Shown here one piece after another: positions 33,701 through 41,067 of a stretch of DNA of 64,000 nt. Origin of the DNA: Nocardia anaemiae NBRC 100462. Lineage in GTDB: Bacteria > Actinomycetota > Actinomycetes > Mycobacteriales > Mycobacteriaceae. The notes beneath the pieces were generated by a model. That model was given only the letters and a program-made list of their open reading frames with translations. It had not been told where the DNA came from and did not search any database. The DNA is taken from contig NZ_BDAZ01000029.1 in assembly GCF_001612725.1 (NCBI RefSeq), forward strand, positions 62,001-126,000, read 5' to 3'. The position numbers and the translations under genes were made by a program. Within the stretch, counting starts at the first letter, position 1, and each line of letters begins with the position of its first letter.

Positions 33701-35631
33701 GCAACGAATTCATCAGCGAGCGAACGCAATTCGTTCGCATCCTCATGCGCGACGAGCACCACCCGCAACCCGGCTCGCCGCGCCGCGGTCAACACATCGT
33801 GCGCGCTCGGATCGAGTTCCCGCCCGAGCAATACGCGCCCGACCGTCCGGTCACCGTCGCGAAGTTCGCGCCAGACCGGCCGGATGGTGGCCCCACGATC
33901 ACGAGCCCCACTCCTTGGATGCACCAGCCGCAGCGCCTCGTCCTCCGCCGCGGTCTCTTGGTCGCCATCAGTTGCGGCTGCCTCGTAGTTCCCTGTGGCG
34001 GCGTTCTTGTCAGCGGCTTCCCCGCCCGTCCACGCGGTGGCTCGGCTCTTATCTCGGCTCGCGGTCTGCTTCTCGACCTCGGTCGCGGCGTACCTGGCGC
34101 CCTTACTCGCGGCCACATCGTTGCCGTCGGTGGTGGCCTTCTTGTCGCCGACCGTCGCGGCCTTCTCGTCTGTTCCGGTTTCGTCCTGCTTGTGGCCGTT
34201 GGTGGCGGCGTTCTTGTTGCCGTCGGTCGCAGTCTGCTTGTCGGCCGCAGTCGCGGCCTCCCCGTCCTCGGTCGCGGTCCCCGCGTCACCCTCCGACGAC
34301 CACAGCAATCGCTGGGCCGCACTCCAGACCTTCCCCGTCGACCATTCGTCATCAGCCGACTCGACATCGAGTACCAGCCGACGTGACGTGAGCAGTGCCT
34401 CGCCGTCGATCACCAGCGTGGTCAGGCGGTCCAATCGCCGCCACGCGCCTCGATGCAAGGTCAGCACGCCCGTCCGCGCGAGGACCATATCGACGCTGGC
34501 GGCGTAGGCCTCGCGGGAGGCCCGGGCGGCCTTCGGTGCGCCGAGGCCGAGGGCGTCGGCGGCATCGCCAAGGCGGCCGAGTCCGACGAATGCGGCGGTG
34601 CCGAGCAGCGATCCGGCCGCGGTTTCGTCGGCGACGCGTTCGATCGGGCCGCCCGGCAGGTCGGTGGGGCGGGTGTAGGGCGGTAGGGGTTCGGTTACGT
34701 CGGGGTGTTCGCGGCGTACCAGTTCGGACTCCCAGTTGCGCCACGCCAACCGCTGGGAGATGGCCTCACCGAAGAGAAAGGTGCGTTGGGCCGTATCGGC
34801 CAGCAGATTCGACAGTCCATCCGCGGCGTCTTCGCCTAATGCGGTTCCGATCGCGGTGACGACGGTGAGAGCCATATCTGTGCGGGAGCGCCCGATGCGC
34901 GATTCGAGCATCGTGCGCAGTCGCGGTTGGGTGTCGACGAAGGTGGCCGCGGCCCGCACCGCGCGCGCCGGACCACCGAACGGCAGCCGCGCGCCGAAAG
35001 TGGACACCGCAATGGCGAATACCTCGCTGGCCACCTGAATTCCCGCCGCCAGCAACGGTTCCCTGTCCTCCGGGTATTCGACGCTGCGACTCCAGTCCAC
35101 CTCGGCGACATTGTTATCGGCCTCGATCCCCTCGATGGCCTCGAGCAGTTCCGGTAGTCCGGTCGCGCCGTCGCGCAGCGTGGCGACCACCCGGCCGGTC
35201 ACCGCGTTGACCCGTGACCACCGCACCCCACGCAACTTGCCCAGCCGCTCGTCCAATGTCCGCGCGAGGGCCGCGCCGCGCTCGGAACTCAGGCCGCGCA
35301 CCTCGATGGTCGCCTTGTCATCACGCATGGCCACCCGACGGTTGGCGCGCCGCTCATGCGGATCGACCAGATCGAGTAGGTCGTCACCGAGCGGGCTCTC
35401 CGGCGTGGGAGCCATTTCGTCGACTCCGGCAGCGGCCGTGTCGATGACCGATGTCGCGGCATCGACCACGGCTCCTGCCGCGTGTTCGGCCGCATGCAAC
35501 GGTGCTTCGACGAGTTGTACGCCCAATCCGACAGCCGTCGAAACGCCGGTGCGCACCGCACCGGTTACCGCCGCCGTCGACGCCTCGATCCACCACGGTG
35601 CCAAACCATCACGCCTACCCATATTCGGCAA
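30718..35631 (-). CDS. ctpI: Giant cation-transporting P-type ATPase, CtpI-like
   Basis: 1637 residues, matching the unusual length of mycobacterial CtpI (about 1630). The catalytic part is complete: TGES in the actuator domain, the phosphorylated aspartate Asp1106 in DKTGTLTEG, GDGSNDAAAI in the hinge, and TM segments before and after. An N-terminal region of ~700 residues carries a heavy-metal-associated-like fold (near residue 105) and several small domains of unknown role. Residues ~447-563 are a Thr/Ala/Asp/Lys-rich low-complexity insertion absent from a plain P-type ATPase. The transported ion is not known for CtpI; divalent cations are the usual guess. It reads leftward and converges on the Mrp operon. 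Confidence 0.9.
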   Translation of the reverse strand: MPNMGRRDGLAPWWIEASTAAVTGAVRTGVSTAVGLGVQLVEAPLHAAEHAAGAVVDAATSVIDTAAAGVDEMAPTPESPLGDDLLDLVDPHERRANRRVAMRDDKATIEVRGLSSERGAALARTLDERLGKLRGVRWSRVNAVTGRVVATLRDGATGLPELLEAIEGIEADNNVAEVDWSRSVEYPEDREPLLAAGIQVASEVFAIAVSTFGARLPFGGPARAVRAAATFVDTQPRLRTMLESRIGRSRTDMALTVVTAIGTALGEDAADGLSNLLADTAQRTFLFGEAISQRLAWRNWESELVRREHPDVTEPLPPYTRPTDLPGGPIERVADETAAGSLLGTAAFVGLGRLGDAADALGLGAPKAARASREAYAASVDMVLARTGVLTLHRGAWRRLDRLTTLVIDGEALLTSRRLVLDVESADDEWSTGKVWSAAQRLLWSSEGDAGTATEDGEAATAADKQTATDGNKNAATNGHKQDETGTDEKAATVGDKKATTDGNDVAASKGARYAATEVEKQTASRDKSRATAWTGGEAADKNAATGNYEAAATDGDQETAAEDEALRLVHPRSGARDRGATIRPVWRELRDGDRTVGRVLLGRELDPSAHDVLTAARRAGLRVVLVAHEDANELRSLADEFVAATASMSKLVERLQQDGQVVAVLSPCAHKALARADVALGLFRGDRCQPPWAADAICRDLDQVQRVLATVAPARQVSERGRTLALSACALGGLLLAVTPTRKARSTPMVAAQLTALTTGARRGIRAATSAPPTTIAPLLPWHALESNEVLGRLPQPPALDERAIPARAESSLITKTLAPVTSFARHLRHELDDPLTPILSVGAVATAILGEPSDAILLASVLTVNAVISAAQRQRAESELQDLLEGEQLTGRLIDRAAIDESEQTEVSVPADALAIGDIVVVRAGDVVPADARLLRVDELEMDESGLTGESVTVEKSLAATPGAALGERACMIFAGSTVVNGTGLAVVVAVGSDTQAGRAAAGAVPPDKGGVQAQLRQLTKNALPLTLSGGALVTALGGLRGRMLRDAISDGVSVAVAAVPEGLPLVATVAQLAAARRLSRYGVLVRASRTVEALGRVDTLCFDKTGTLTEGRLRLTMLADLDTQWAADDESDDARRLLRAAARACPDPDDGPVLHATDRAVLDAAESLGDEARRWDPIEEIPFESNRGYAAVLGQTTRRLRLIVKGAPEVVLPRCTKSPTGEQFSDDVHKCAREVVDSLAEQGLRVLVVARRDFSDEPGDVEGAVDKLTLLGFLGIADTPRPQTLPLVTALQHNGIGVRMITGDHPVTAAAVARQLGIAVDTVTTGADLDRLDDSEQAELIERSTVFARVDPEQKVRIVAALRRNGHVVGMTGDGSNDAAAIRSADIGIGLAARGSAAARNAADLVLTDPNPLALLHAVVEGRGMWQRITDAVGVLVGGNAGEIAFTVYGTVVGGRAPLGTRQFLLVNMLTDMFPALALALSPDRDSPDPHDTEHGTEQRARQLAEIPPASLGPDLTRTIAVRGIATAAGACTAWTIGRYTGTQRRAATIGLVALIGTQLGQTLLSGRRSPLVWVTTAASGVVLGAVVMVPGLSAYFGCTPLGPVGWTIATTSSAAATAGSTILPRLLPGAREA

Positions 35632-35886
35632 CTACCCGGCATCGCCGGATGCAAACGGGCACCGAAAGTGGTTGTTGGCTGGGAGTTTAGCCACTCGCCA
35701 CGGCTCTCACCGGCGCTGGATTGGCTGCCGCGTCAGCGGGTATGCGACAGACATGCCGACCTTCGGGAGGTGAAGGTCATAGCGACATGCGAGGCTGCCC
35801 GGCACCGTCAACGAGGACGAGGCCCCCAATGAAGCGGACCGCGCACGGCCAGCCACGCGACGCTCGACAACACCAGAAAGTGTCAT

Positions 35887-37752
35887 GTGATGAGGCAGGT
35901 AACGGTGCTGTTCGCGGACGGGTCCGAAGGGGGCGGAGCCGCATTGGACCAGGTCGCGATACTGACCGGCACGGCGATCGCGATCGCCGCCGTGCTGGCC
36001 GTGGTCGGGTATCTGCACCGCGCCCGCCGCATCACCTGGCTGCAAAGCGCCGCCGATGGACTCGGACGGCTCAGTAACCGGCCCGGCTGGGTCGCGCTGC
36101 CGCTCGCGCTGTTCATCGCCACCATTCTCACCGCGCTATTCGGCTTCATCTGGGATGTGAGCCTGCATATCGGCAAGGGCCGCGACGAGGGCCCGCTGGC
36201 GAATCCGGCGCACTACTTCATCATGATCGGCCTGTTCTTCCTGTTCATGGCCGGAATGCTGGCCATCATCCTGCCGCGAGAGGAGAAACCGGGTCCGGCC
36301 GCGATCCGGATCACCCGCGACTGGTACGCGCCGGTCGGCGGCGTGCTGATGGCGGGCGCCGGACTGTACGCCCTCATCGGCTTTCCGCTCGACGACATCT
36401 GGCATCGGCTGTTCGGCCAGGACGTCACCCTGTGGGGTCCGACGCACCTGATGCTGATCGGCGGTGCTGGTTTATCGCTGGTCGCCGTGCTGCTGCTGGA
36501 ATTCGAAGGCCGCCTCGACCGTCCCGATCCGGACCGCACCGACGGACCACTGCTGTGGCTGATCCGCACCTTCGCCTTCGGCGGTCTGCTGATCGGCCTG
36601 TCGGTGTATCAGGTCGAATTCGATTTCGGCGTCGAACAATTCCGTCTGGTCTTCCAGCCGATGCTGATCGCGGCCGCGAGTACCATCGCGCTGGTTTCGG
36701 CGCGCTACACGCTGGGGCGCGGTGGCGCGTTGGCGGCGGTTGCATTCGCGATCTTCGTCCGCACCGTGGTAGCGGTCGTGGTCGGTCCGCTGCTCGGCGC
36801 GCCGCACAACGTATTTCCGCTGTATCTCGGTATCGCGCTGATCGTGGAACTGATGGCACTGCTGCCCACCTCCAGACCGGTTCGGTGGGGTGCGCTGACC
36901 GGACTGGTCGCGGCCACTCTCGGGCTCTGGCTCGAATCGCTATGGGTAACAAGGATGTTCGTGGACTCCTGGCCGACCGGTAGGTGGCCGGAGCTATTGG
37001 TAATGGCGGTGCCGGTGGGTATTGCGGGCGGTGCGGTCGGCGTGCTGCTCGGCATGGTCCTGCGGGGCGAAGAGCTGCCGCGTGTCGCGATTCGCCGTGG
37101 CATCGTGATCGCGGCGGTGCTGATCACCGCGGCTGCCACCGCGAATGGCCTGCGCGTGAATGTTCCCGAAAATGCCTCGGCGACAGTGCAATTGCGTGAT
37201 GCGGCAGCCGTGACCGACGGCCGGATGGTGAACGCCGATATCACGCTGGCACCCAAGGATTTGGTGGGCGCTGATCCCGAGTGGGTGCAGATTCTGGCCT
37301 GGCAGGGTGGCATCGGTTCCTCGAGCCCCGGGCGCGGATTGGTGATCGATCAGCTGCGCAGGGTCGGTGAGGGACACTATGTCAGCACGAAACCGGTTCC
37401 GGCATACGGCACTTGGAAGACCATCTTGCGGGTGCACGACGGCCGAATGCTGACTGCACTACCGATCTACATGCCCCACGACCCCGGCATCGATGCCGCC
37501 GAAGTTCCGGCGCTGGACCAGTTCACCCGACCCTTCGTCCCCGAAATCACTGTGCTCCAACGTGAACGCTCATTCGACCGCCCCTCCTGGCTGATCAATG
37601 TGGCATCGCTGGTCGTACTCGTCTGCTCGTTGATTCTCATCTGGGGGCTGTCCTGGGGTGCGGCTCGGATCAACCTCGCCTATCGACGCGATGTGCGCGC
37701 GGAATCGGCGACGTCCGCAGCACCCCTTAAAACCCGGGCCGAACCGGGCTAG
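35887..37752 (+). CDS. Polytopic membrane protein of unknown function
   Basis: 621 residues with about eleven hydrophobic segments in the first 420, then an extracytoplasmic-looking domain of ~150 residues (PENASATVQLRDAAAVTDGRMVNADITLAPKDLVGADPEW onward) and a last TM helix before a basic tail (YRRDVRAES). Several histidines and acidic residues lie in or near the helices (WDVSLHIGKGRDEGP, ANPAHYFIM, WGPTHLMLIGG), which could bind metal or haem but are unproven. I do not recognise the family. The start is GTG 35887 or ATG 35890; the ribosome-binding site is weak. It is divergent from the CtpI-like gene across 255 bp. Confidence 0.8.
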   Translation: MMRQVTVLFADGSEGGGAALDQVAILTGTAIAIAAVLAVVGYLHRARRITWLQSAADGLGRLSNRPGWVALPLALFIATILTALFGFIWDVSLHIGKGRDEGPLANPAHYFIMIGLFFLFMAGMLAIILPREEKPGPAAIRITRDWYAPVGGVLMAGAGLYALIGFPLDDIWHRLFGQDVTLWGPTHLMLIGGAGLSLVAVLLLEFEGRLDRPDPDRTDGPLLWLIRTFAFGGLLIGLSVYQVEFDFGVEQFRLVFQPMLIAAASTIALVSARYTLGRGGALAAVAFAIFVRTVVAVVVGPLLGAPHNVFPLYLGIALIVELMALLPTSRPVRWGALTGLVAATLGLWLESLWVTRMFVDSWPTGRWPELLVMAVPVGIAGGAVGVLLGMVLRGEELPRVAIRRGIVIAAVLITAAATANGLRVNVPENASATVQLRDAAAVTDGRMVNADITLAPKDLVGADPEWVQILAWQGGIGSSSPGRGLVIDQLRRVGEGHYVSTKPVPAYGTWKTILRVHDGRMLTALPIYMPHDPGIDAAEVPALDQFTRPFVPEITVLQRERSFDRPSWLINVASLVVLVCSLILIWGLSWGAARINLAYRRDVRAESATSAAPLKTRAEPG

Positions 37753-37761
37753 CCTCGGGAT

Positions 37762-38037
37762 ATGTGCCGAAATATCACCGCTCTGCGTGGGCTCGAGCCC
37801 GCGGCCACCCCGGAAGAAGTGCATGCCGCGGCATTGCAGTACGTCCGCAAGGTCGGCGGGCTGTCCAGCATTTCCGCAGCTACGCGCCCTGCGGTTGACG
37901 CCGCCGTCGCCGATATCGCGGCCGCGACCATGCGGCTGCTCGAACAATTGCCCGACCGGAAGGTGCCACCGAAGACCGTGCCGCCGCTGCGGCGTCCCGA
38001 GGTGCAGGCGCGCATCCACGCGCATTCGCACGACTGA
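37762..38037 (+). CDS. DUF2277 family protein
   Basis: 91 residues beginning MCRNIxxLRGLEP, with the helical core TPEEVHAAALQYVRKVGG, which is the DUF2277 signature. The family is widespread in actinobacteria and other phyla, small, predicted helical, and has no assigned function. The conserved Cys2 and the ALQYVRK helix are the main fixed features. It starts 9 bases after the preceding membrane-protein stop, so the two may be co-transcribed, and lies 72 bp upstream of the clpP pair. Confidence 0.88.
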   Translation: MCRNITALRGLEPAATPEEVHAAALQYVRKVGGLSSISAATRPAVDAAVADIAAATMRLLEQLPDRKVPPKTVPPLRRPEVQARIHAHSHD

Positions 38038-38047
38038 CGCTGCTGTG

Positions 38048-38068
38048 AGCAGATCTGCTGAGGGCAGC
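38048..38068. promoter_or_regulatory. Candidate PopR/ClgR-type operator upstream of the clpP pair
   Basis: Two overlapping symmetries: AGCAGATCTGCT (38048-38059) is a perfect 12-bp palindrome, and TCTGCT-GAG-GGCAGC (38054-38068) matches 10 of 12 fixed bases of TCTGCC-N3-GGCAGA. I recall the latter as the PopR target in front of clpP3-clpP4 in Streptomyces lividans. The site lies 42-62 bp upstream of the first clpP start, a sensible activator position. Confidence 0.55.
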
Positions 38069-38109
38069 GTGGCGAGATTTTTCCGGTAGCCGCGCGGCAC
38101 GGTGGAGTC

Positions 38110-38715
38110 ATGGCTCACGATGACAAGACACCGTTGTTCAGTTGGCGCGCCAGGGAGCAGCTGCTCAGCAGGCGGATCCTGGTGCTGGACGGACCCCTCG
38201 ACGACGACAACGGGACGCTGCTGATGACGCAGCTGCTCACCTTGGCGGCCGAGGATCCCGATGCGGGGATCTCATTGTGGATCCACTCTCCAGGTGGTTC
38301 GGTTCCGGCAATGCTCGCCATTCGCGATGTGATGCGACTGGTGCCGTGCGAGGTCTCCACCTTGGCGCTCGGATTGGCTTGCAGCGCAGGGCAATTCCTC
38401 TTGTCCGCGGGTACACCGGGGCGGCGGTTCGCCTTGCCGCACGCCCGGGTGTTGATGCATCAGGGCTCGGCCGGAATCGGCGGCAGCGCCGTCGACGTCG
38501 AGGTTCAAGCCGATGACTTGCGCTACACCGTGGAGACGGTGCTCGGCATCATCGCGGGCGATACCGGCCAGCCCTACGACCGCATCTACGAGGATTCGCT
38601 GCACGACCGCTGGTTCAGCGCGGCGCAGGCCAAGGAGTACGGCTTCATCGACCACATTGTCGGCTCGTTCGGGCAGATCGTGCCCCAGCGCCAGCGGATC
38701 GGAATTTCGGCATGA
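38110..38715 (+). CDS. clpP: ClpP-type protease subunit with intact catalytic triad
   Basis: 201 residues. The ClpP fold is evident: IHSPGGSVPAMLAIRDVM, then the active-site strand, LPHARVLMHQG and YGFIDHIVGS. The triad is intact, with Ser92 (GLACSAGQFLLSAG), His117 and Asp166. Relative to housekeeping ClpP the region around the serine is diverged (GLACSAG in place of GQAASMG), as in the ClpP3/P4-type second pair of actinobacteria. It should assemble with the adjacent ClpP, whose start overlaps its stop by 4 bases, and need a ClpX or ClpC ATPase encoded elsewhere. Its likely regulator is the convergent HTH gene at 39367-39729. Confidence 0.92.
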   Translation: MAHDDKTPLFSWRAREQLLSRRILVLDGPLDDDNGTLLMTQLLTLAAEDPDAGISLWIHSPGGSVPAMLAIRDVMRLVPCEVSTLALGLACSAGQFLLSAGTPGRRFALPHARVLMHQGSAGIGGSAVDVEVQADDLRYTVETVLGIIAGDTGQPYDRIYEDSLHDRWFSAAQAKEYGFIDHIVGSFGQIVPQRQRIGISA

Positions 38716-39305
38716 CCTACACCATTCCCAATGTCATCGCCCAGCATCCGCGCGGCGGCGAGCGGATCACCGATATCTACTCGCACCTGCTCGCCGAGCG
38801 GATCGTCTACCTCGGCACCCCGATCGATTCCGGTGTGGCCAACGCGCTGATCGCCCAGCTATTGCACCTGGAGTCGGAGAGTCCGGAACAGGAGATCAAC
38901 CTGTACATCAACTGCGAGGGCGGCGATCTGTCCGCCATGCTCGCGGTGTACGACACCATGCAATTCATCAAAGCGCCGGTGGCGACCACTTGCGTCGGCC
39001 AGGCCATCGCGGTCGGCGCGGTCCTGCTGGCCGGTGGCGAACCCGGTCGCCGCTCCCTGCTGCCGCACGCCCGGGTAGTTCTGCATCAGCCCGCCGCCCG
39101 CGGTCAGGGCGCGATTCCCGACCTGATCCTGCAGGCCGACGAGTTGGTGCGGATGCGCGCCGAAATCGAGTCGATCCTGTCGCGACACACCGGCCAACCA
39201 GCCGAGCGACTGCGGCACGACACCGACCGCGACCGCGTCTTCACCGCACAGGCGGCCGTCGACTACGGACTGGTCGACAACGTGCTGGGTGCCCGCGCCG
39301 CCTGA
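38712..39305 (+). CDS. ClpP-like subunit lacking the catalytic serine (ClpR-like)
   Basis: 197 residues, clearly ClpP-related: YINCEGGDLSAMLAVYDTMQFI, LLPHARVVLHQPAARGQG and DTDRDRVFTAQAAVDYGLVD. His125 and Asp174 of the triad are kept, but the serine position is alanine: the motif reads CVGQAIAVGAVLL with Ala100 (codon GCG at 39009-39011) where ClpP has Ser. The oxyanion-loop start is also changed (NCEGGD in place of NSPGGS). The subunit should therefore be proteolytically dead and probably plays a structural or regulatory part in a mixed ring, like ClpR in cyanobacteria and plastids. No sequencing error is needed to explain it, since the rest of the frame is clean. Confidence 0.9.
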   Translation: MTYTIPNVIAQHPRGGERITDIYSHLLAERIVYLGTPIDSGVANALIAQLLHLESESPEQEINLYINCEGGDLSAMLAVYDTMQFIKAPVATTCVGQAIAVGAVLLAGGEPGRRSLLPHARVVLHQPAARGQGAIPDLILQADELVRMRAEIESILSRHTGQPAERLRHDTDRDRVFTAQAAVDYGLVDNVLGARAA

Positions 39306-39366
39306 TCAGCGTCTAGCCATGCGTGCGTGGGGCTTGCGTCGAGCGCAGTCGAATGGTGGTTGTGGA

Positions 39367-39729
39367 CTAGGCCGCGAGTGCCATCAGAGTGGGGGTGGAG
39401 CTCGCGCGGGGAACCGACTGCCGGGCGAAGGTGAGTCGACGATGAGCGCGCAATTCGTCGGCGACCTGCTCGGTGAGACCGAACAGGGTGGTGCCGAGCG
39501 CACCGGCCAGCGCGGCGATCATCTCGCTCGACGGTTCCTTGCGGCCGCGCTCCACCTCGGACAGGTACTGCGGCGAAATGCCCGCACGACCGGCGGTTTC
39601 GACGAGTGTCTCGTGTTGCTCCTGCCGCAATGTGCGCAGTCGTTCCCCGAGCACCTCCCGCCACAGCGGTTCCTCGGTGTGCCGAGGTCGGTCGTCGGGT
39701 CCACCTTGGATCGAGTGCAGCTCGGTCAT
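39367..39729 (-). CDS. XRE-type HTH regulator, PopR/ClgR-like, with ssrA-like C-terminus
   Basis: 120 residues. Residues ~25-85 form a helix-turn-helix with the segment SPQYLSEVERGRKEPSSEMIAALAGAL, nearly the same as in ClgR (YLSEIERGRKEPSSE). The protein ends MALAA, the last four residues matching the ALAA end of the ssrA degradation tag. In Streptomyces, PopR and ClgR have C-terminal alanines that make them Clp substrates, and PopR activates clpP3-clpP4. This gene is convergent with the clpP pair, so the natural reading is an activator of that operon whose own level is set by Clp proteolysis. That is inferred from sequence and position. Confidence 0.88.
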   Translation of the reverse strand: MTELHSIQGGPDDRPRHTEEPLWREVLGERLRTLRQEQHETLVETAGRAGISPQYLSEVERGRKEPSSEMIAALAGALGTTLFGLTEQVADELRAHRRLTFARQSVPRASSTPTLMALAA

Positions 39730-39795
39730 AGCACGAGCCTAAGACCGCGGCCGCCGATCCGGCCGGGCATTACGCTGTGGGCGGACAAACCGACG

Positions 39796-39826
39796 AAGGC
39801 CCCATGTCCAACGGACACAGGGCCTT
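39796..39826 (-). terminator. Stem-loop between the HTH regulator and the MBL-fold gene
   Basis: Arms 39796-39809 and 39813-39826 pair over 14 bp with two mismatches around an AAC loop. It lies downstream of the leftward MBL-fold gene and upstream of the leftward regulator, so it most likely terminates the former. The rest of 39730-39968 shows no supported gene. Confidence 0.6.
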
Positions 39827-39968
39827 TCGCATCGAGTCGGGATCAGGGCAGCGGAATCCACTAGCCGAAGAACCAGAAGCCGTGGCCCTGGGGCTGCTGA
39901 TCATGCCGCTGCTGGTCCGGCCGCTGGTCCTGTATATTTGCGCACCCTAGCCCGTGGCTGTGAGTTGG

Positions 39969-40970
39969 CTAGGACCGAACCGTGAGCTGTTCGCAGACGC
40001 GATAGGTGGTCATGATGTTGAGACGGTGCAGGTTTCGGCACAATTCGAGGAAGCCCTGCTCGGCAAGCTCGAACGGGATCTCGTATTCGCTGAGCGCAGT
40101 GGCGAATTCGGGGTCGAGGTCGGTGGCCCAGGGATCGGTGCACAGCTCGTAGGTTTCATCCAGCGTGCGGCCCGCCTCGAATGCGGCCGATACTTCGTCG
40201 CGTAGGCGTTCGAGATAGTCGATGAGCACGGTGATCGCGCGTGGACCGCGGCCCATCGGACCGTGACCAGGGACGATCGTCTCGAGGTCGGGCAGGGCCT
40301 GCTGCATGGCGCGCAGCGAGCCGATGTAGGGCTCGGGGCCGCCCTGCAACAGCATGTGTGCGGAGCCCGCGCCGGTCAGGAAGTTTCCGGTCCAGGCAGT
40401 GCGCTGTGAAGGCACGTAGACGATGGTGTCGCCCGGACCGTTGCCGGGACCGAAGTGGTGCAATTCGACGGTGCGGCCGCCGAGATCGATCTCCATGGCC
40501 GTCTCGAACGTCAGATCCGGCAGCCGCCAGCGGGTGACCTCGCCGAACAGCTCCTCGTCGCCGTACATATTGCGCGAGCGGATGTCCTTCTCGTAGCCGA
40601 GGTCGTGCATATTGTCGCGATTGGCGCGCGAGGTGATGACGGTCAGATCGTCGAAGGCGGTATTCCCGAAGGTGTGATCGCCATGGTAGGTGGTGTTCAC
40701 CAGGTAACGCAATGGAGAGTCGGCGAGATCGGTTGCCAGAGTTCGGATCTGGGTTCCGATCGTCGGCGTGATGCCAGCGTCGACGACCAATGCGGCCCGG
40801 TCGCCGAAGATGACGCCGTTATTGTCCTTCGGCGGCACATTGGCCATCAGCGCGACGACGCCCTCGCCGATCGGATGCGGTATCAACCGCAGGCCGGTCG
40901 GGCTCAGATTCGGTCCGGCATAGCCTGCCGGTCGTTCGGAAATCTCTTGGGACAGTAGATGTTTCGACAT
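39969..40970 (-). CDS. MBL-fold hydrolase with an altered metal site
   Basis: 333 residues from the ATG at 40970 (alternatives ATG 40976 and GTG 40985). The metallo-beta-lactamase fold is clear, but the usual HxHxDH motif reads TTYHGDH: His96, Asp98 and His99 are kept while the first histidine is Thr94. The second expected histidine (GHTPGD-type) is also changed, to Asn177 in GPGNGPGDT. His236 in PGHGPMGRG is kept. The Zn2 site is thus complete and the Zn1 site has one histidine left. Other MBL families with such changes use a single metal. It is divergent from a TetR regulator across an operator-like palindrome. Substrate unknown. Confidence 0.85.
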   Translation of the reverse strand: MSKHLLSQEISERPAGYAGPNLSPTGLRLIPHPIGEGVVALMANVPPKDNNGVIFGDRAALVVDAGITPTIGTQIRTLATDLADSPLRYLVNTTYHGDHTFGNTAFDDLTVITSRANRDNMHDLGYEKDIRSRNMYGDEELFGEVTRWRLPDLTFETAMEIDLGGRTVELHHFGPGNGPGDTIVYVPSQRTAWTGNFLTGAGSAHMLLQGGPEPYIGSLRAMQQALPDLETIVPGHGPMGRGPRAITVLIDYLERLRDEVSAAFEAGRTLDETYELCTDPWATDLDPEFATALSEYEIPFELAEQGFLELCRNLHRLNIMTTYRVCEQLTVRS

Positions 40971-41026
40971 GAGCATGATCCTCACGATGGATGACTGCTT
41001 CTCGAGCGCTCGACTCGATAATAATC

Positions 41027-41038
41027 AATCGATCGATT
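41027..41038. promoter_or_regulatory. Palindrome AATCGATCGATT between MBL-fold gene and TetR gene
   Basis: A perfect 12-bp palindrome in an A/T-rich patch (41015-41045), 57 bp from the MBL-fold start and 30 bp from the TetR start. Such symmetric sites between a TetR gene and its divergent neighbour are usually the repressor operator. Confidence 0.55.
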
Positions 41039-41067
41039 ATTAACCAGTGGTCGTCTAATCTGAGCCC

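Noticed and set aside
39805..39950. 48-codon rightward open frame starting in the stem-loop
   Set aside because: Begins inside the terminator arm; no ribosome-binding site and nothing recognisable.
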